From the NCBI GenBank assembly GCA_001430745.1, contig KQ481971.1, positions 72,786-95,131 on the forward strand: a stretch of 22,346 nucleotides of DNA, in the 5' to 3' direction. The position numbers and the translations under genes were made by a program. Origin of the DNA: Auxenochlorella pyrenoidosa (Eukaryota > Chlorophyta > Trebouxiophyceae > Chlorellales > Chlorellaceae). Shown piece after piece: positions 1-9,728 of this stretch. The notes beneath the pieces were generated by a model. That model was not told where the DNA came from and searched no databases. It was given only the letters and a program-made list of their open reading frames with translations. The first letter of the stretch is position 1. Every line of letters starts with the position of its first letter.

Positions 1-1823
1 TGAGCCGGAGCTCGTGCTGATCAACGCCCTCAACACCTGGTTTGGCTCAGTCGTGGGCTGCGAGACCTTCCATGCCGGTGAGGGGCGGTGCAGCACTCAG
101 CACTGGTTCCAAGGGAGGGGAGAGGGCCGAGTTAGGGCCCTCAACACCGTTCTCATGAGGCGCCGTGACTCGCTGGCATGCACTGCGTACCCAGCAGCTT
201 GCACAACCCCAGCGCCCGTCTGCTTGGGGTGCGCCCGCGTCGCTGAGCTGGCAGGAGCCCAGCGACGGCTCTGCTGCCCACCACACGCACACCCACAGCC
301 TGCTGGCGCATCGTACTGCCCCTGACGGCTGCTCATTCTCCCCCTCCCCTGTGCTTCCCCACCACACAGATGTCCACGCAGGCAACCTGCTGGTGCTGCC
401 TGACGGCCGGGTGGGCTTCATCGACTTTGGCATCGTTGGCCGCATCAGGTGGGTGCACAGGGGACGGCCAGCACGGCAGGGCAGCTGGGGCATGACGTGG
501 GAAACTGCAAGGCTGGCAGGCAGGCATTCTGCTGCTGCTGGCCGTCTAATCCACCCTGGCCATGGCTCCTCCTCCAAGCTCGTCCAGCTGCCTGTGTGCT
601 GCCTGCTCCCCCACGGAATGTCCCGGACACTCTGGGACCACGGCGGTGCTGCCCTGGACTGCACATGCACCGAGTCACCCTGCAAGGTCGTTACGCTTTG
701 CCCTGCCTCGGCCCCGCTCCTTGGCTGCAGCCCGGTGACGTGGCGCGCCATGGAGGCGCTGCTGCTGGCCACCGGCAGCCAGGACTATGAGACGATGGCC
801 CGGGCGCTGGTGACCATTGGGGCGACGTCGCAGGAGGTGGACATCAAGGTGGGGCGCCCGCCCGTCTCCCTGCCCGCGCCCCGGCTGGACCTTGCGACCT
901 TCGGTCTTGATGCAGGGTCCGACAGCGGTGCAGGGCAGATGAGCGGGCCTTTACTGTGCATAGGCGGGTTCGCCCGCGGTCCGCCCCGCAAGTGGGGCTG
1001 CACCTGCAGCGCTGGGCGGGGCGGGGGCACGGCACCCAGTCACTGCAGCTGAACGCCCATTGCTGGGTGCGCCTCGCCCTGCAGACCCCGGCGCCCGTCC
1101 CCCTGCCCTTGCAGGCCTTTGCGGCGGACCTGGAGAAGCTCTTCTCGAGCCTGCAGGCCATTGACGCGGAGCTGATTGTGCAGGCCGGCGCCGGCGGCAC
1201 CGTCTCGGCATCCGTGGCAGCTGACGACGCGGCGGTCAACCGCTTCCTGCTGGACCTAGTGAGGTGAGCCCCAAGCCAAGCCTGTCTTGCTGCTTGGTTC
1301 GATGCGTTCGCCCCTCGAGGATCGTTCATGTGCTGGGCTCTGCCCTGGCTCCGCTTGTGGAATGTCTGTGGGTGCTGAGAAACCAAACGGTCAACCGCTC
1401 TACGCGCCCCCTTGTAGGGTGGGAGAGAACAACGGCATCCGCTTCCCGCGCGAGTTTGCGCTGCTCATCAAGCAGCTGCTCTACTTTGACAGGCAAGCAC
1501 AATGCTCTCAGGGGAGGCTGTGGGCTGGCTGCTGAGGGCGGGCAGGCGGGTGGGCAGGTTGCTTGCGCACCTTGCTGGCGGACGATCTGGCGGGCGCCGC
1601 CGATAAGTTCCGCTTCCCCCTCGGTGGCAGCACGCTCCTTGTCCAGGCCCAGCCGCGCATGCGCGGATGCGTAGGAAGCCTGCTTTTGCTGCCACACCTC
1701 CCCCTCCCCTGCCCTGCTCCCCCTTTTTGCAGGTACAACCGCATCCTGGCCCCGCAGCTGCGCATGTTTGATGACCAGCGCATCAACCTGCGGCAGGTGG
1801 ACCTCGACTTTGACCTCAACTGA
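1..1823 (+). CDS. ABC1K: ABC1/UbiB-like atypical kinase (plastid ABC1K type), 3' part
   Basis: Exons: <1-77, 370-448, 731-848, 1115-1263, 1418-1492, 1733-1823; the frame enters at base 2 and the stop is TGA 1821-1823. The visible part is 195 aa; the N-terminal half lies outside the window. Seen: the kinase catalytic loop HADVHAGN, formed across the first splice junction (codon GAT split 77/370), then VGFIDFGIVG, the metal-binding DFG loop, and the C-terminal block NNGIRFPREFALLIKQLLYF followed by RILAPQL. These are hallmarks of the ABC1/ADCK/UbiB family of atypical kinases, which in plants and algae mostly act in plastids (plastoglobules, envelope) on prenylquinone and lipid metabolism. The pattern resembles my recollection of the Arabidopsis At5g05200 type, but this subfamily call is from memory only. 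Intron 5 (1493-1732) is GC-AG. The stop lies 264 bp from the stop of the convergent COV-like gene. Confidence 0.9.
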
Positions 1824-2087
1824 GGACCCCGGCTCGGATGCAAAGTCTTGGATTGGATTCAAATTCAAGTCGAATTAGATTCAACAAATGCAGAAGGGGG
1901 GAGGGTGCCGCCGCCGGCCCGACCTCCGGAGACTGTACCTACCCAGTATTCTTCGTTGTATCTATCTTTGTGTGCCGGACATGGCTCTGATTTGATTCGA
2001 TTTGATTTGTGTGTGCATGTTACAGTGCGATAGCCCCTGGGAGCGGCAGGCAGTAGCCCGGCAGTCCCCATTGCGGGCAGGCAGGTG
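1824..2087. other. Convergent intergenic region (3' ends of genes 1 and 2)
   Basis: This 264-bp spacer holds both 3' UTRs. It is more AT-rich than its surroundings, with runs of imperfect TTGATT/GATTTG units near 1849-1885 and 1986-2012. No exact TGTAA is seen on the + strand after the kinase stop; TGTAC and TGTAT variants occur around 1934 and 1955. No open frame here resembles a gene. Confidence 0.7.
2020..2024 (-). terminator. TGTAA polyadenylation signal of the COV-like gene
   Basis: TTACA on the + strand reads TGTAA on the minus strand, 64 bp past the stop of the COV-like gene. TGTAA is the known chlorophyte poly(A) signal. The position is plausible, but no transcript end can be seen from DNA. 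Confidence 0.55.
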
Positions 2088-2222
2088 TCATCGCTTGAGC
2101 GGGCGAGAATGCGCCACAATCTTGTTTGGAATTGCCATGCCCACGCTGACCACTATCTCCAGACCCTCGCGCACTGCAGAGGGCAATTTGCGTCATTGCC
2201 AAGTGTGTCAATGTGTCAAGGC

Positions 2223-2259
<37 letters not shown>

Positions 2260-4458
2260 GCAGCAGGGCCCCCCAGCGGCGCGCTGGAGGTTGACCGCTG
2301 GGAGCGCACCCGACAAGTTGTTGCGGATGATGTCCTTTTCTCCCAGCAGGAAGATGTCCCCAACGTACACGTGGTTGGTGGGGACGTAGCAGCAGAAGAG
2401 CGTCTGCTCGCCCTCGTCCGTCTGCGCAGCACAGGGGAGCCGCGCGCCCCGGGCAGCAGAGCAGGCGCTGTTCGCAACCGGCTGGTGCCACCAGCGGGCT
2501 GCGCATGCGTAGCTGGGGATGCATGCAGCAGCAGATGAGCGTGCGCGGGGGGCAGGGACCAGCCCTGGGCACAACCGATGCAGCAGGCCCAGGGCCGGGC
2601 ACGGGCACACAAACAAGCAGTGCGCACCAACAGGCGGCGCACCTGCAGCGTGGTCTGCCCTGTGATGAAGGCCAGAGCAAACTCGCCGTCGCGCCGCGGG
2701 TGCCGGATGATCACGCACTCCCTGAAGCTGTTGGTGGCCTCGTTGTCTGGCGACACCGCTGCCGACACCTGCAGCAGGAGGGGCGCACGCGTGTTTCAGA
2801 TGGAGCGCCCAGGGGGGTGCGATGGCCGGGCACCGTCTGGACATGACTGCTGGCATATTGGCCGGAGGCTGATGCACACACCGGCAGGCAGGCCAGAATG
2901 AGTTGGAAGCAGTGGTGAGGTTACAGGCACGTGCCAGGGTGACTGAGGCAGCCGGCAGGAGACAGGGCAGGCAGCAGGGCAGGCACAGGCAACATGCCCT
3001 TCTGCATCCTGACTTGAGCCCGTGGTGCACTCACGCATTGTGGCATGAGGGATGCCCAGCCCGGCCCGGCCCTGGGCTGCGCAGCCAGGCGCGCACCTGC
3101 TTTGCTGCCGAGTAGATGTGCTTGACCAGGGGCACCCGCTTGATGATGTACTCTCCCATGCCAATTGACATGCTGCCCAGCCAGGTGGAGGTGAACACTG
3201 CGGGGTGCGGAGGCCGGCAGGGGGGCCAGAGCAGGGCAGGGAGTGACGCAGTGCGCAGGCGGGCCAACGCTGACGGACGATGGGTGCGCTGTGGGGGCAC
3301 AGCACGGCACAGCGTGTGCGCCACCCGAATCCACCACTCATGCCCACGCCTGGGATGCTCGGAGCGGCCCAATGCACCCCCAAACCGACCCCAGCATCCC
3401 AATGCACACCCCTGGGCGGGGACGCTGCCAGTGTGAGGGGGAGCAAAACAGTACTAGCAGCCGCGCGCACCGCCCACGCCAAAGACAAAGAGCATCGTCG
3501 TCATGAAGCCCAGGCCAAACACGTGGAAGCCAAACAGGAAGTCCTGCATGCGGGGAGGGTGCAAAGGCGTGTGAGAGCGCGCGAGCCTCGCCAGCCTACG
3601 GGTCGGGTGCAAGCCAAGCACCAAGCACCAAGTGGAGCACCAGACCGTGGATCTGCAACCCTGTTTGGAGCGGGCGAAGGCGCACATAGAGCGGCGAGAA
3701 GAAGCCGTCGAAGAACTCCAGGAACCACCACATGATGTAGACCGTCAGCACGATGGGCAGCAGCACCGCGCTGCGGGGCGGGGCGGGGAGCGCCGAGGAG
3801 CGGAGGCGCTGGTGCGCGTGCGAGTCTGCGAGTCTGCACGCCAGCGCTTGCTACCCCCTGTGTGGCGGCACACCCTGCAGCACCCAGCCGCTCGGTTGCG
3901 CATGCTCCAGGGTCGTGCCATACATGTTACATGTGCAGCGCATTCCAGGGCGCATGCGCAGCGCAGGTGCTCTGCGGGGCTCACCAGCCAGACATGAAGC
4001 GCCGCGATATGTAGCTGGCAAAGATGGACTGGGCTGCCTGCGCAGTGGCAGTACAATGTCGGTCACACTGCAGCGCCTCAACAAGCAGGGCGGCTGCAGA
4101 ACTGTGCATGCAAGCGGGTGCGGCACGGAAAGCAGGTGGCGGCAGGCAGCGGCAGCGGCAGGCAGCGCACCTCAGTGGCACTGTGTGAACGCCGCATCAC
4201 TGCTTGCGCCCTTGTGCGTGGAGTCAGCGACTCAACATCCAACAGAGAGGAGCCCTCGCTGTCTCTGCCGGGGGTAGCCAAGGCGGACAACCCGCCAGGC
4301 GGTGCCCCGCTGGCCATGCCGCTTGCCAAGATCTTTTGCTGCCTGCCTGATCGCGGTGTGCCAGTCAAAGGTGTCCCTGATCGCGAGGCGAAGGGTGAAG
4401 CAGGCAAGGAAGCAGCTGGCTGTCGTGAGTGGGGAGAAGCCTGTGCGGATGCGCTCAT
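2088..4458 (-). CDS. COV1-like (DUF502) membrane protein
   Basis: Minus-strand exons in transcript order: 4458-4171, 4037-3985, 3770-3686, 3543-3471, 3197-3097, 2768-2643, 2421-2310, 2173-2088; 924 nt, 307 aa. The first in-frame ATG is at 4458. Residues 1-96 are Ser/Ala/Pro-rich and probably disordered. Hydrophobic segments lie at about 112-134 (CAVLLPIVLTVYIMWWFL) and 149-170. DUF502 hallmarks follow: FFDGFFSPLY, VFGLGF, STWLGS, PLVKHIYSAAKQ, FRECVIIRHPR, YVPTNHVYVGD and VREGLEIVVSVGMA. The last short exon was found by following these motifs; the frame otherwise runs into a CTG repeat. COV proteins are integral membrane proteins linked in plants to vascular patterning and Golgi/vacuolar trafficking; their role in algae is not established. 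The gene is divergent from the LCAT3-like gene. Six of seven introns begin GTGCGC. Confidence 0.92.
2225..2266. repeat. CAG/CTG microsatellite inside the last intron of the COV-like gene
   Basis: Eleven CAG units, one CGG and two more CAG on the + strand (CTG on the transcribed strand). It lies within intron 2174-2309, so it is not translated in the spliced model. If the intron were retained, it would read as a homopolymeric run in every frame. Confidence 0.9.
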
Positions 4459-4712
4459 GCAGGCGATCAGAGTGCGTAGCAATTGGAGACCGTCTCGTAA
4501 AGCCTCCTTTTAGTCGCGTGCTCGGAAAGCGCAGCAGGCAGCTGCTCAAAGGCGCAGCCCCTCGTCACTAAACCAGTGCCGAGATCGAAATTCGAATTGA
4601 AGAGGCAAGGGAAAGGTCAATCGGCGCGTGAGAGACCACCCAGGGGCCAGTGTGGCGCCAGCAGCTTGACCTCTGGAAACAGAAGGCCCCACTATTTAGC
4701 ACAGAGACAGGC
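4459..4712. promoter_or_regulatory. Divergent promoter between the COV-like and LCAT3-like genes
   Basis: A 254-bp spacer separates the two start codons in head-to-head orientation, so it must carry both 5' UTRs and both core promoters. An AT-rich patch (ACTATTTAG, about 4691-4699) sits just upstream of the + strand ATG; it is too close to that ATG to be a convincing TATA box. No other motif is evident. Confidence 0.6.
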
Positions 4713-7700
4713 ATGGCTGCCAGCCAGCCAAAGCACTGCCCTCCCGACCATGGCAGTGACAACGGTGGCCTGCCCGCTCCGCCGCCTGCGCCGCTGCTGC
4801 TTGTGCCAGGTAAAGCAGTCCAACGGGCACAGCCTGCCGCCTGGTCCCCCTCTTCCGCCCCTGCCAAGCTTGTCAAGCTTGTAGCGATGCACGCATTTGC
4901 CCTTCCACACAAGCACATCCAGGGACAGGCCGGGATGTCGTGCAGCCATAATTGCATCTTGGACATGGTGCAGCAAATCCAGGGCGTGTTGCCCTACCCT
5001 GCCACCATGCACGGCCCCTCCCTCCTGCAGGCGTGCTGGGCACGATGCTGGCCGTGCGCCCAGCAGGCGAGGAGTCGGACGATGGCGAGAGATGCTGGGT
5101 GAACCTGCGCAGCGCGGATGCCAGCTACAAGCAGGCAGGGAGGGTGGTGTGGAGGAGTGGGTGGGCAAGGCAAATGAAGCTAGGGGGAGGGCTCCGGCAA
5201 TGCGTGTTGCCAGGTTCTTGCACATGCCCGCCCTGCTGGCCGGCTGGCACTTGCACATGGCACAAGCCGTCGGCATTCTGTTGCTTGAGGTGCCAAAGAG
5301 TACTTCCTTCCTCAATCCCTGCACAGCCATGCCTCGGCTCCTGCAGTGCACTTGTTGGCCTTGTGCAGCACGCAGTCCTGCCAGCGAGGCTGGCTGCAGC
5401 ATGGCTCCACATGCCGCCCGGGCCCTGAAAGGTGTCGGCAGCTACTGGCCAAATCGCTGACGATTCCCCCTCCCCTGTGCAGCTGTGGGGCCGGTACAGC
5501 AGGCAGACCCGCCGGGTCGAGCTGCTGCTGGATGGGCTGGAGGCCTGTGTGCCCAGGGGCCCTGACGACTCCGGGCTGTACCCCATCTCCGGTGGGCTGC
5601 GCCCGGCAGGGGAGCGGGCTGCAAGCGCAGGTCGCATTGCTGCGCACGCAAATGCGGCCGGCCGGCGGGCGGGTTGCTGAGCATTCGCATTTCAACCCGC
5701 CCAGGAACCCCCCTCCCCCCCGGGTCAGCCCGTCCCCAGGGCCGTGCCTGCAATGCATTCAGCAGTCAGTGGCCGTTTTACCACTCTGCCCTGGGGACCC
5801 GCCACAACTGCCTTTGGAAGGGTGCGCGGCGACCGCCTGCCCAGCTGCTCCCTCGCTCCCTGCCACAGTGCTGGACCCCGAGTCGGGCGGGCTGGTGCCA
5901 CCGCTGCACTACTTCCAGCCCTTTGTCGGCTACCTGCAGGCAAGGGGCCCGGGTCGAGGCGTCCTCTTGTTGCCCCCCGGTCTGCTCGCCTCTGCCTGCT
6001 GTGCCATCTGCCTTCATGTGTTCTCCCCCAGGCGGCTTGCCTGCGGCTTACCTGCAAGCTTGCTGCGGTTGCAGGCCGGACCGGCAGGTGAAGCAGCTTG
6101 CAATTGTGCGCCCCAGCCAGGCCAGTGTTGCAACCCCGGGCAAGCCGGACCCCGGACTGCGTCATCCGTGGTGCCGTGCACCTGCATTTTGACGGCTTTG
6201 GCAACCCTTTCTGTCGCAGGGTCGTGGGTACACCCCTGGTCTCAACCTGTTTGGCTGCGGCTATGACTTCCGCCAGGCAGGGGCCAGCGGTTTTGCTTGA
6301 GGCTGTGTGAATGTCGATCAATACTGCCCGACTGCTAGCAGAGGCCTTCACTTACTGCTGCCGTGGGCTTGCCTGACCAGGCAAGACAGGCTGGCTGTGC
6401 GGTGGGGCAGTAGGCTGACGAGCAGGGCTGGCCATGCGCCGCCTTTGCCTGCCTGGAAGCCCTGGCACCCTGCCTCGTTCTACGAGTGTGCCACTGCTGG
6501 GCACTGCTGCGGGAGCCTCAACATGCTGCAAAGCCTGCTGACCAGGCTCTTCTGAAGAAAGCCCATCCAGGCGGCTGACCACTGGGATGAACGTGCTGGG
6601 GTGGTCTTCTGGCTCGATCTGTGGCTGCAACAAGGGGAAGCCACCCTGCGAGGCAGCTGCTGAAGTGCTGCCAGAGATCGAGCAGAAGACCACCCGTGCA
6701 CGTTAATCTCAGTGGTCAGCTGCAAAACCTGGCTGGGCTTTCTTCAGAAGAGTCTGGTCAGCAGGCTTTGCAGCATGTTCCCAGCATGGCCACAGCAGCA
6801 CTGCACAGCAGTGGCAGATCGGTAGAGAGAGGCAGGACGCGAGGGCTTCCTGGCAGGCAAGGCAACGCACGGCCAGGTCCTGCTCGTCACCCTACTGCGC
6901 CACCGCATAGCCACCCTGTCTTGCCTGGTCAGCAGGCAAGCCTATGTACGTACAGCAGGGGCCGGCTCTGATCGCTTGCGTCCACGTTGTTATTAAAGAA
7001 GAACACTGCGATCCTCCCATGGAAGTGGCTTCCCCCGCCTATGCCCATCTGCCACGCGCAGGGCTGCCGCCTGTCCGCACAGACGCTGCTCGGTGCGCTG
7101 CGCCGCGCCTCTCGACGCTGCGGCGGCGCCCGCGTGGATGTTGTGTCCCACTCCATGGGGGGCCTGGTGGTGCGCTCCCTGCTGGCAGACCACCCAGAAG
7201 CGTTTGAGAAGCTGGTGAGGCGGGGAGGGGGCGCTCAAGCTTGAATTTGCACATGAATGATGCCTGATGCATTGACTTGGCAGGACCATGCATGCACGGG
7301 CGAGCAGCTGTGCCAGGCCTGCCAGAAATCTGAGCCCCGGTCGCCTGGCTGCGGCGCGCCGCTGCCCCGCAGGTGGGGCGCTGGGTGGCCATCGGCTGCC
7401 CCTTTGCAGGGGCGCCTGGGTACACAGTGGACGCGCTGCTGACGGTGAGCTGGCATGTGATGCTGTGCTGGAAGGCACACAGACAGCTGTAGGCTGAAGC
7501 CTTGGTTCGCCAACCAAACACTCGCCCGGTTGAACATGCCTGCACCTCATCTCGCCCATCCGCCCCCAGCACAAGCTGCCCGGCTGGCTTGCCCGACCCG
7601 CTGCGCCCTGCTCTCCTCTTCCTTGCGGCCTGCAGGGCGTGCAGTTTGGCGGCTCCCTGGGCGAGCAGCTGTTTGTGAAGCGGGAGACGTTCCGCCAGGC

Positions 7701-9285
7701 AAGCCAAGCCTGGCGCAGGGGGGGTCATCAGGGGTCGATCTAGGCGGCCCTGTTCTGGAACTGACAGCGAGCCACCGGCAGCAGGCAGGTGCAGGCAGAG
7801 TGCGAGCAATGTTCAAGCAACAGTAGCCCCCGCCCCATGCACACTGTGCAGGCGGCGCTGCAGAGCCCCAGCGTCTTCGAGCTGCTGCCCCCGCTCGACT
7901 TCCCCTGGGCTATCCCCAAGCCACAGCTGGAGCTCTGGCTGTGGCGGCCCATTCCTGACGACCCGGCAAGCGCCACGGACAGCCCAGCAGCACGGCCAGC
8001 TGAGGGGCTGCCAGCACTGCCTGCACCAGCAGCAGCACCAGCGGTGCAAGCAGCGTCACAATCTGCCCCTGCATGCGTGCAGTGCCCGCACTGCGGCGTG
8101 CCCGTGCAGCTGCCGCCTGCAGTGCCGCAGCCAGGCGAGGCAGCAGGCGTGAGCGGGAGGTCGCCACCACTGCTATGCGCCAGCCATGCGTGGCACGCCG
8201 TGCCTGCCCCTCCCGCTGGCGCTGCCCGCCATGGCAGCTGCGGCAATGGCGGCTCTTCTGGGCAGCGCACTCACTCAAACACGTGGGCAAGCCAGTATGT
8301 GTTTCAGCTGGACCACCTGCCCGGCCTGCTGACCCGCCTGCTCAAGGACAACACAGGCAAGGCAGGGGGACCCCGGGATTATGGGCGCGGCTGCTTTGTG
8401 CGCTGCTGCGCAGAGCGCTCGCGCACACTGACCCGCCCGCCCTCGCGCCCCCACCCCTCCTTCCATGCAGTAACTTCCTGCATTCCCACGCCATCCCCTT
8501 CTCCTGCCGTCCTGGTGTGCAGTGGCGGTGGGCGGTCGGGTCGTCCAGCTGCCCTTTGAGCCGGAGCTGTGGGCGCAGGCGCAGGCCACCCAGGCGGCCT
8601 GGGCGGCTGCCGAGCTGCCGCCCTCCTGCGCCTTCTACAACCTCTACGGAAACAGCGTCTCCACACCCTGGGACTGCAGCTATGGGGCCTGGTGGCACCC
8701 GCTGCAGGTGGGTGGAGGCGGGGGTGGGGGCGGGGCAAGAGGCAGGAGGAAGTGGGGGCAGGGCTGATGCTGAGCGGGGGCCGCGTTTGACATCACCCCT
8801 CCGCTCCCAGCCATATGCTGCCGTGTGGCATGGGAGGCGCGGCAGTGTGCGTAGATGCCAGCCATCGTCGCCACACCCCCTCCTCTCCTGCCCAGGACCT
8901 GGCCTCCCTGCCGGCTGCTGCCGCCGCCTTCTCCTACGTGGTTGGCGACGGCACCGTGCCGGCAGAGAGCGCGCGTGCGCACGGCCTGCGTGCAGCGGCT
9001 GCTGTAGAGGTGCATGGCGTGGCCCACAGGGACCTGGTGGGCTCGCAGCTGGTCTGGGACCAGGTCCTGGCCTGGCTGGCAGCTGAGCAGGTGGCACCGG
9101 CAGCTGCAGGCTCCACGAGCAAAGCAGCAGAACACGGCGAGGGTTGTTGCCCAGCTGCCTGCAGCGAGGCGTCGCTAGAGGGCGCGGCTGCGTGCTCCGG
9201 GCAGCGGCAGCAGGGGAGGCAGGAGCAGGATGAAGAGGAGCTGACTTTTTGGAACCCGCTGGCCTGGCGGGCAGTGCTGGCATGA
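4713..9285 (+). CDS. LCAT3: LCAT3-like phospholipase A1 / lecithin:cholesterol acyltransferase family
   Basis: Exons: 4713-4809, 5031-5134, 5483-5591, 5869-5939, 6220-6276, 7062-7214, 7373-7444, 7636-7698, 7852-8148, 8308-8356, 8523-8707, 8896-9285; 1647 nt, 548 aa. Seen: the oxyanion-region start LLLVPGVLGTML (about 29-40), FGCGYDFRQ (about 138-146), the nucleophile elbow VSHSMGG with Ser177, CPFAGAPG, GVQFGGSLGEQLF, FYNLYGNSVSTPWD, VVGDGTVPAES with Asp437, and VAHRD with His463. This is a Ser-Asp-His alpha/beta hydrolase triad in the order of plant LCAT3/LCAT4 phospholipases A1. No signal peptide is visible, so a cytosolic or microsomal enzyme is likely. A low-complexity insert (about 270-341) carries CVQCPHC. 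A polar C-terminal tail follows the catalytic domain. Five of 11 introns use GC donors. The donor at 5134 has an in-frame GT alternative (AGG|GTGGTG) that would add three residues. Confidence 0.92.
6277..7061 (+). other. 785-bp intron 5 of the LCAT3-like gene, carrying a long foldback
   Basis: The largest intron of this gene lies between the exon ending YDFRQ and the exon with the catalytic serine. Its donor is CAG|GCAGGG and its acceptor is CGCGCAG. About 600 of its 785 bp are a single inverted repeat, listed separately. No exon with homology to the LCAT family is missing between its flanks. Confidence 0.8.
6355..6958. repeat. Long imperfect inverted repeat (foldback) inside an intron
   Basis: The left arm is about 6355-6632 and the right arm about 6667-6958, with roughly 35 bp of unpaired spacer. 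The reverse complement of the right arm follows the left arm along its whole length with small gaps. Shared blocks include ACCAGGCAAGACAGG, ACATGCTGCAAAGCCTGCTG, CTCTTCTGAAGAAAGCCCA and GGTGGTCTTCTG. By-eye identity is roughly four in five. The outer ends are CTGCTG (6355-6360) and CAGCAG (6953-6958). No clear target-site duplication or transposase frame is seen. The transcript could fold into a hairpin of about 270-290 bp. It could be a foldback element or a small-RNA precursor. Confidence 0.85.
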
Positions 9286-9728
9286 AGGAGCTGGCAGCAG
9301 GCCACGACAGGTGGTGCCGATGTAGGCTGGCATGTCGCGGCTCGCAATGCCAACTCGAATGCATCAACCAGCTTACATTGCTCAGCATCATGGGTCCATT
9401 TGTTTGTTTTCTTTTCGGTGCAATGCTATGGGCTGCAGTTTCGCAGAGAAGCAAGGAGAAGCCCGCAAGCCTGCCCACAAACGGGCAGGTGCAGCTCAGC
9501 GGGCACTCCATGTGGCAAGCGGGCAAGATGTATGGGCACGATCATTTTCTGGCGAGTTCAGCGGCCCACTTGGGCCGTCGCTGCAAACGGGAGAAGCTTT
9601 AGCAGCCCGCGTTGGGCTGAACGGCCGGCGGTCCTGAAGGGCCCTTGGACCGCCTTTGCGGCGCCTGTTGCCTGTACGTCTCAATTCACCGATCGGAAGC
9701 CGCTGGTCCGGCGTCGGCGCCCCCAGAA
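9286..9728. other. Intergenic region between the LCAT3-like and TOG genes
   Basis: A 443-bp spacer between two + strand genes contains the 3' UTR of the first and the promoter of the second. A T-rich stretch lies near 9398-9418. I found no exact TGTAA on the + strand, and no conserved reading frame on either strand. Confidence 0.6.

Noticed and set aside
1563..1732. Open frame running into the last exon of the kinase, suggesting a longer exon
   Set aside because: The piece has no ABC1 family similarity and interrupts the conserved YFDR-YNRILAP junction, which is restored by the GC-AG intron 1493-1732.
2208..2310. Poly-Ala, poly-Cys or poly-Leu C-terminus on the COV-like protein
   Set aside because: It arises only by reading into the intron. 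Splicing to 2173 restores the family's conserved C-terminal block in frame.
6355..6958. Autonomous transposon or MITE call for the intronic inverted repeat
   Set aside because: No target-site duplication, transposase frame or terminal motif of a known family could be seen, so it is kept only as an inverted repeat.
8342..9526. A 394-codon minus-strand open frame opposite the end of the LCAT3-like gene
   Set aside because: It is antisense to exons that carry the catalytic Asp and His motifs. Its translation is Arg/Pro/Ala-rich with no recognisable domain.
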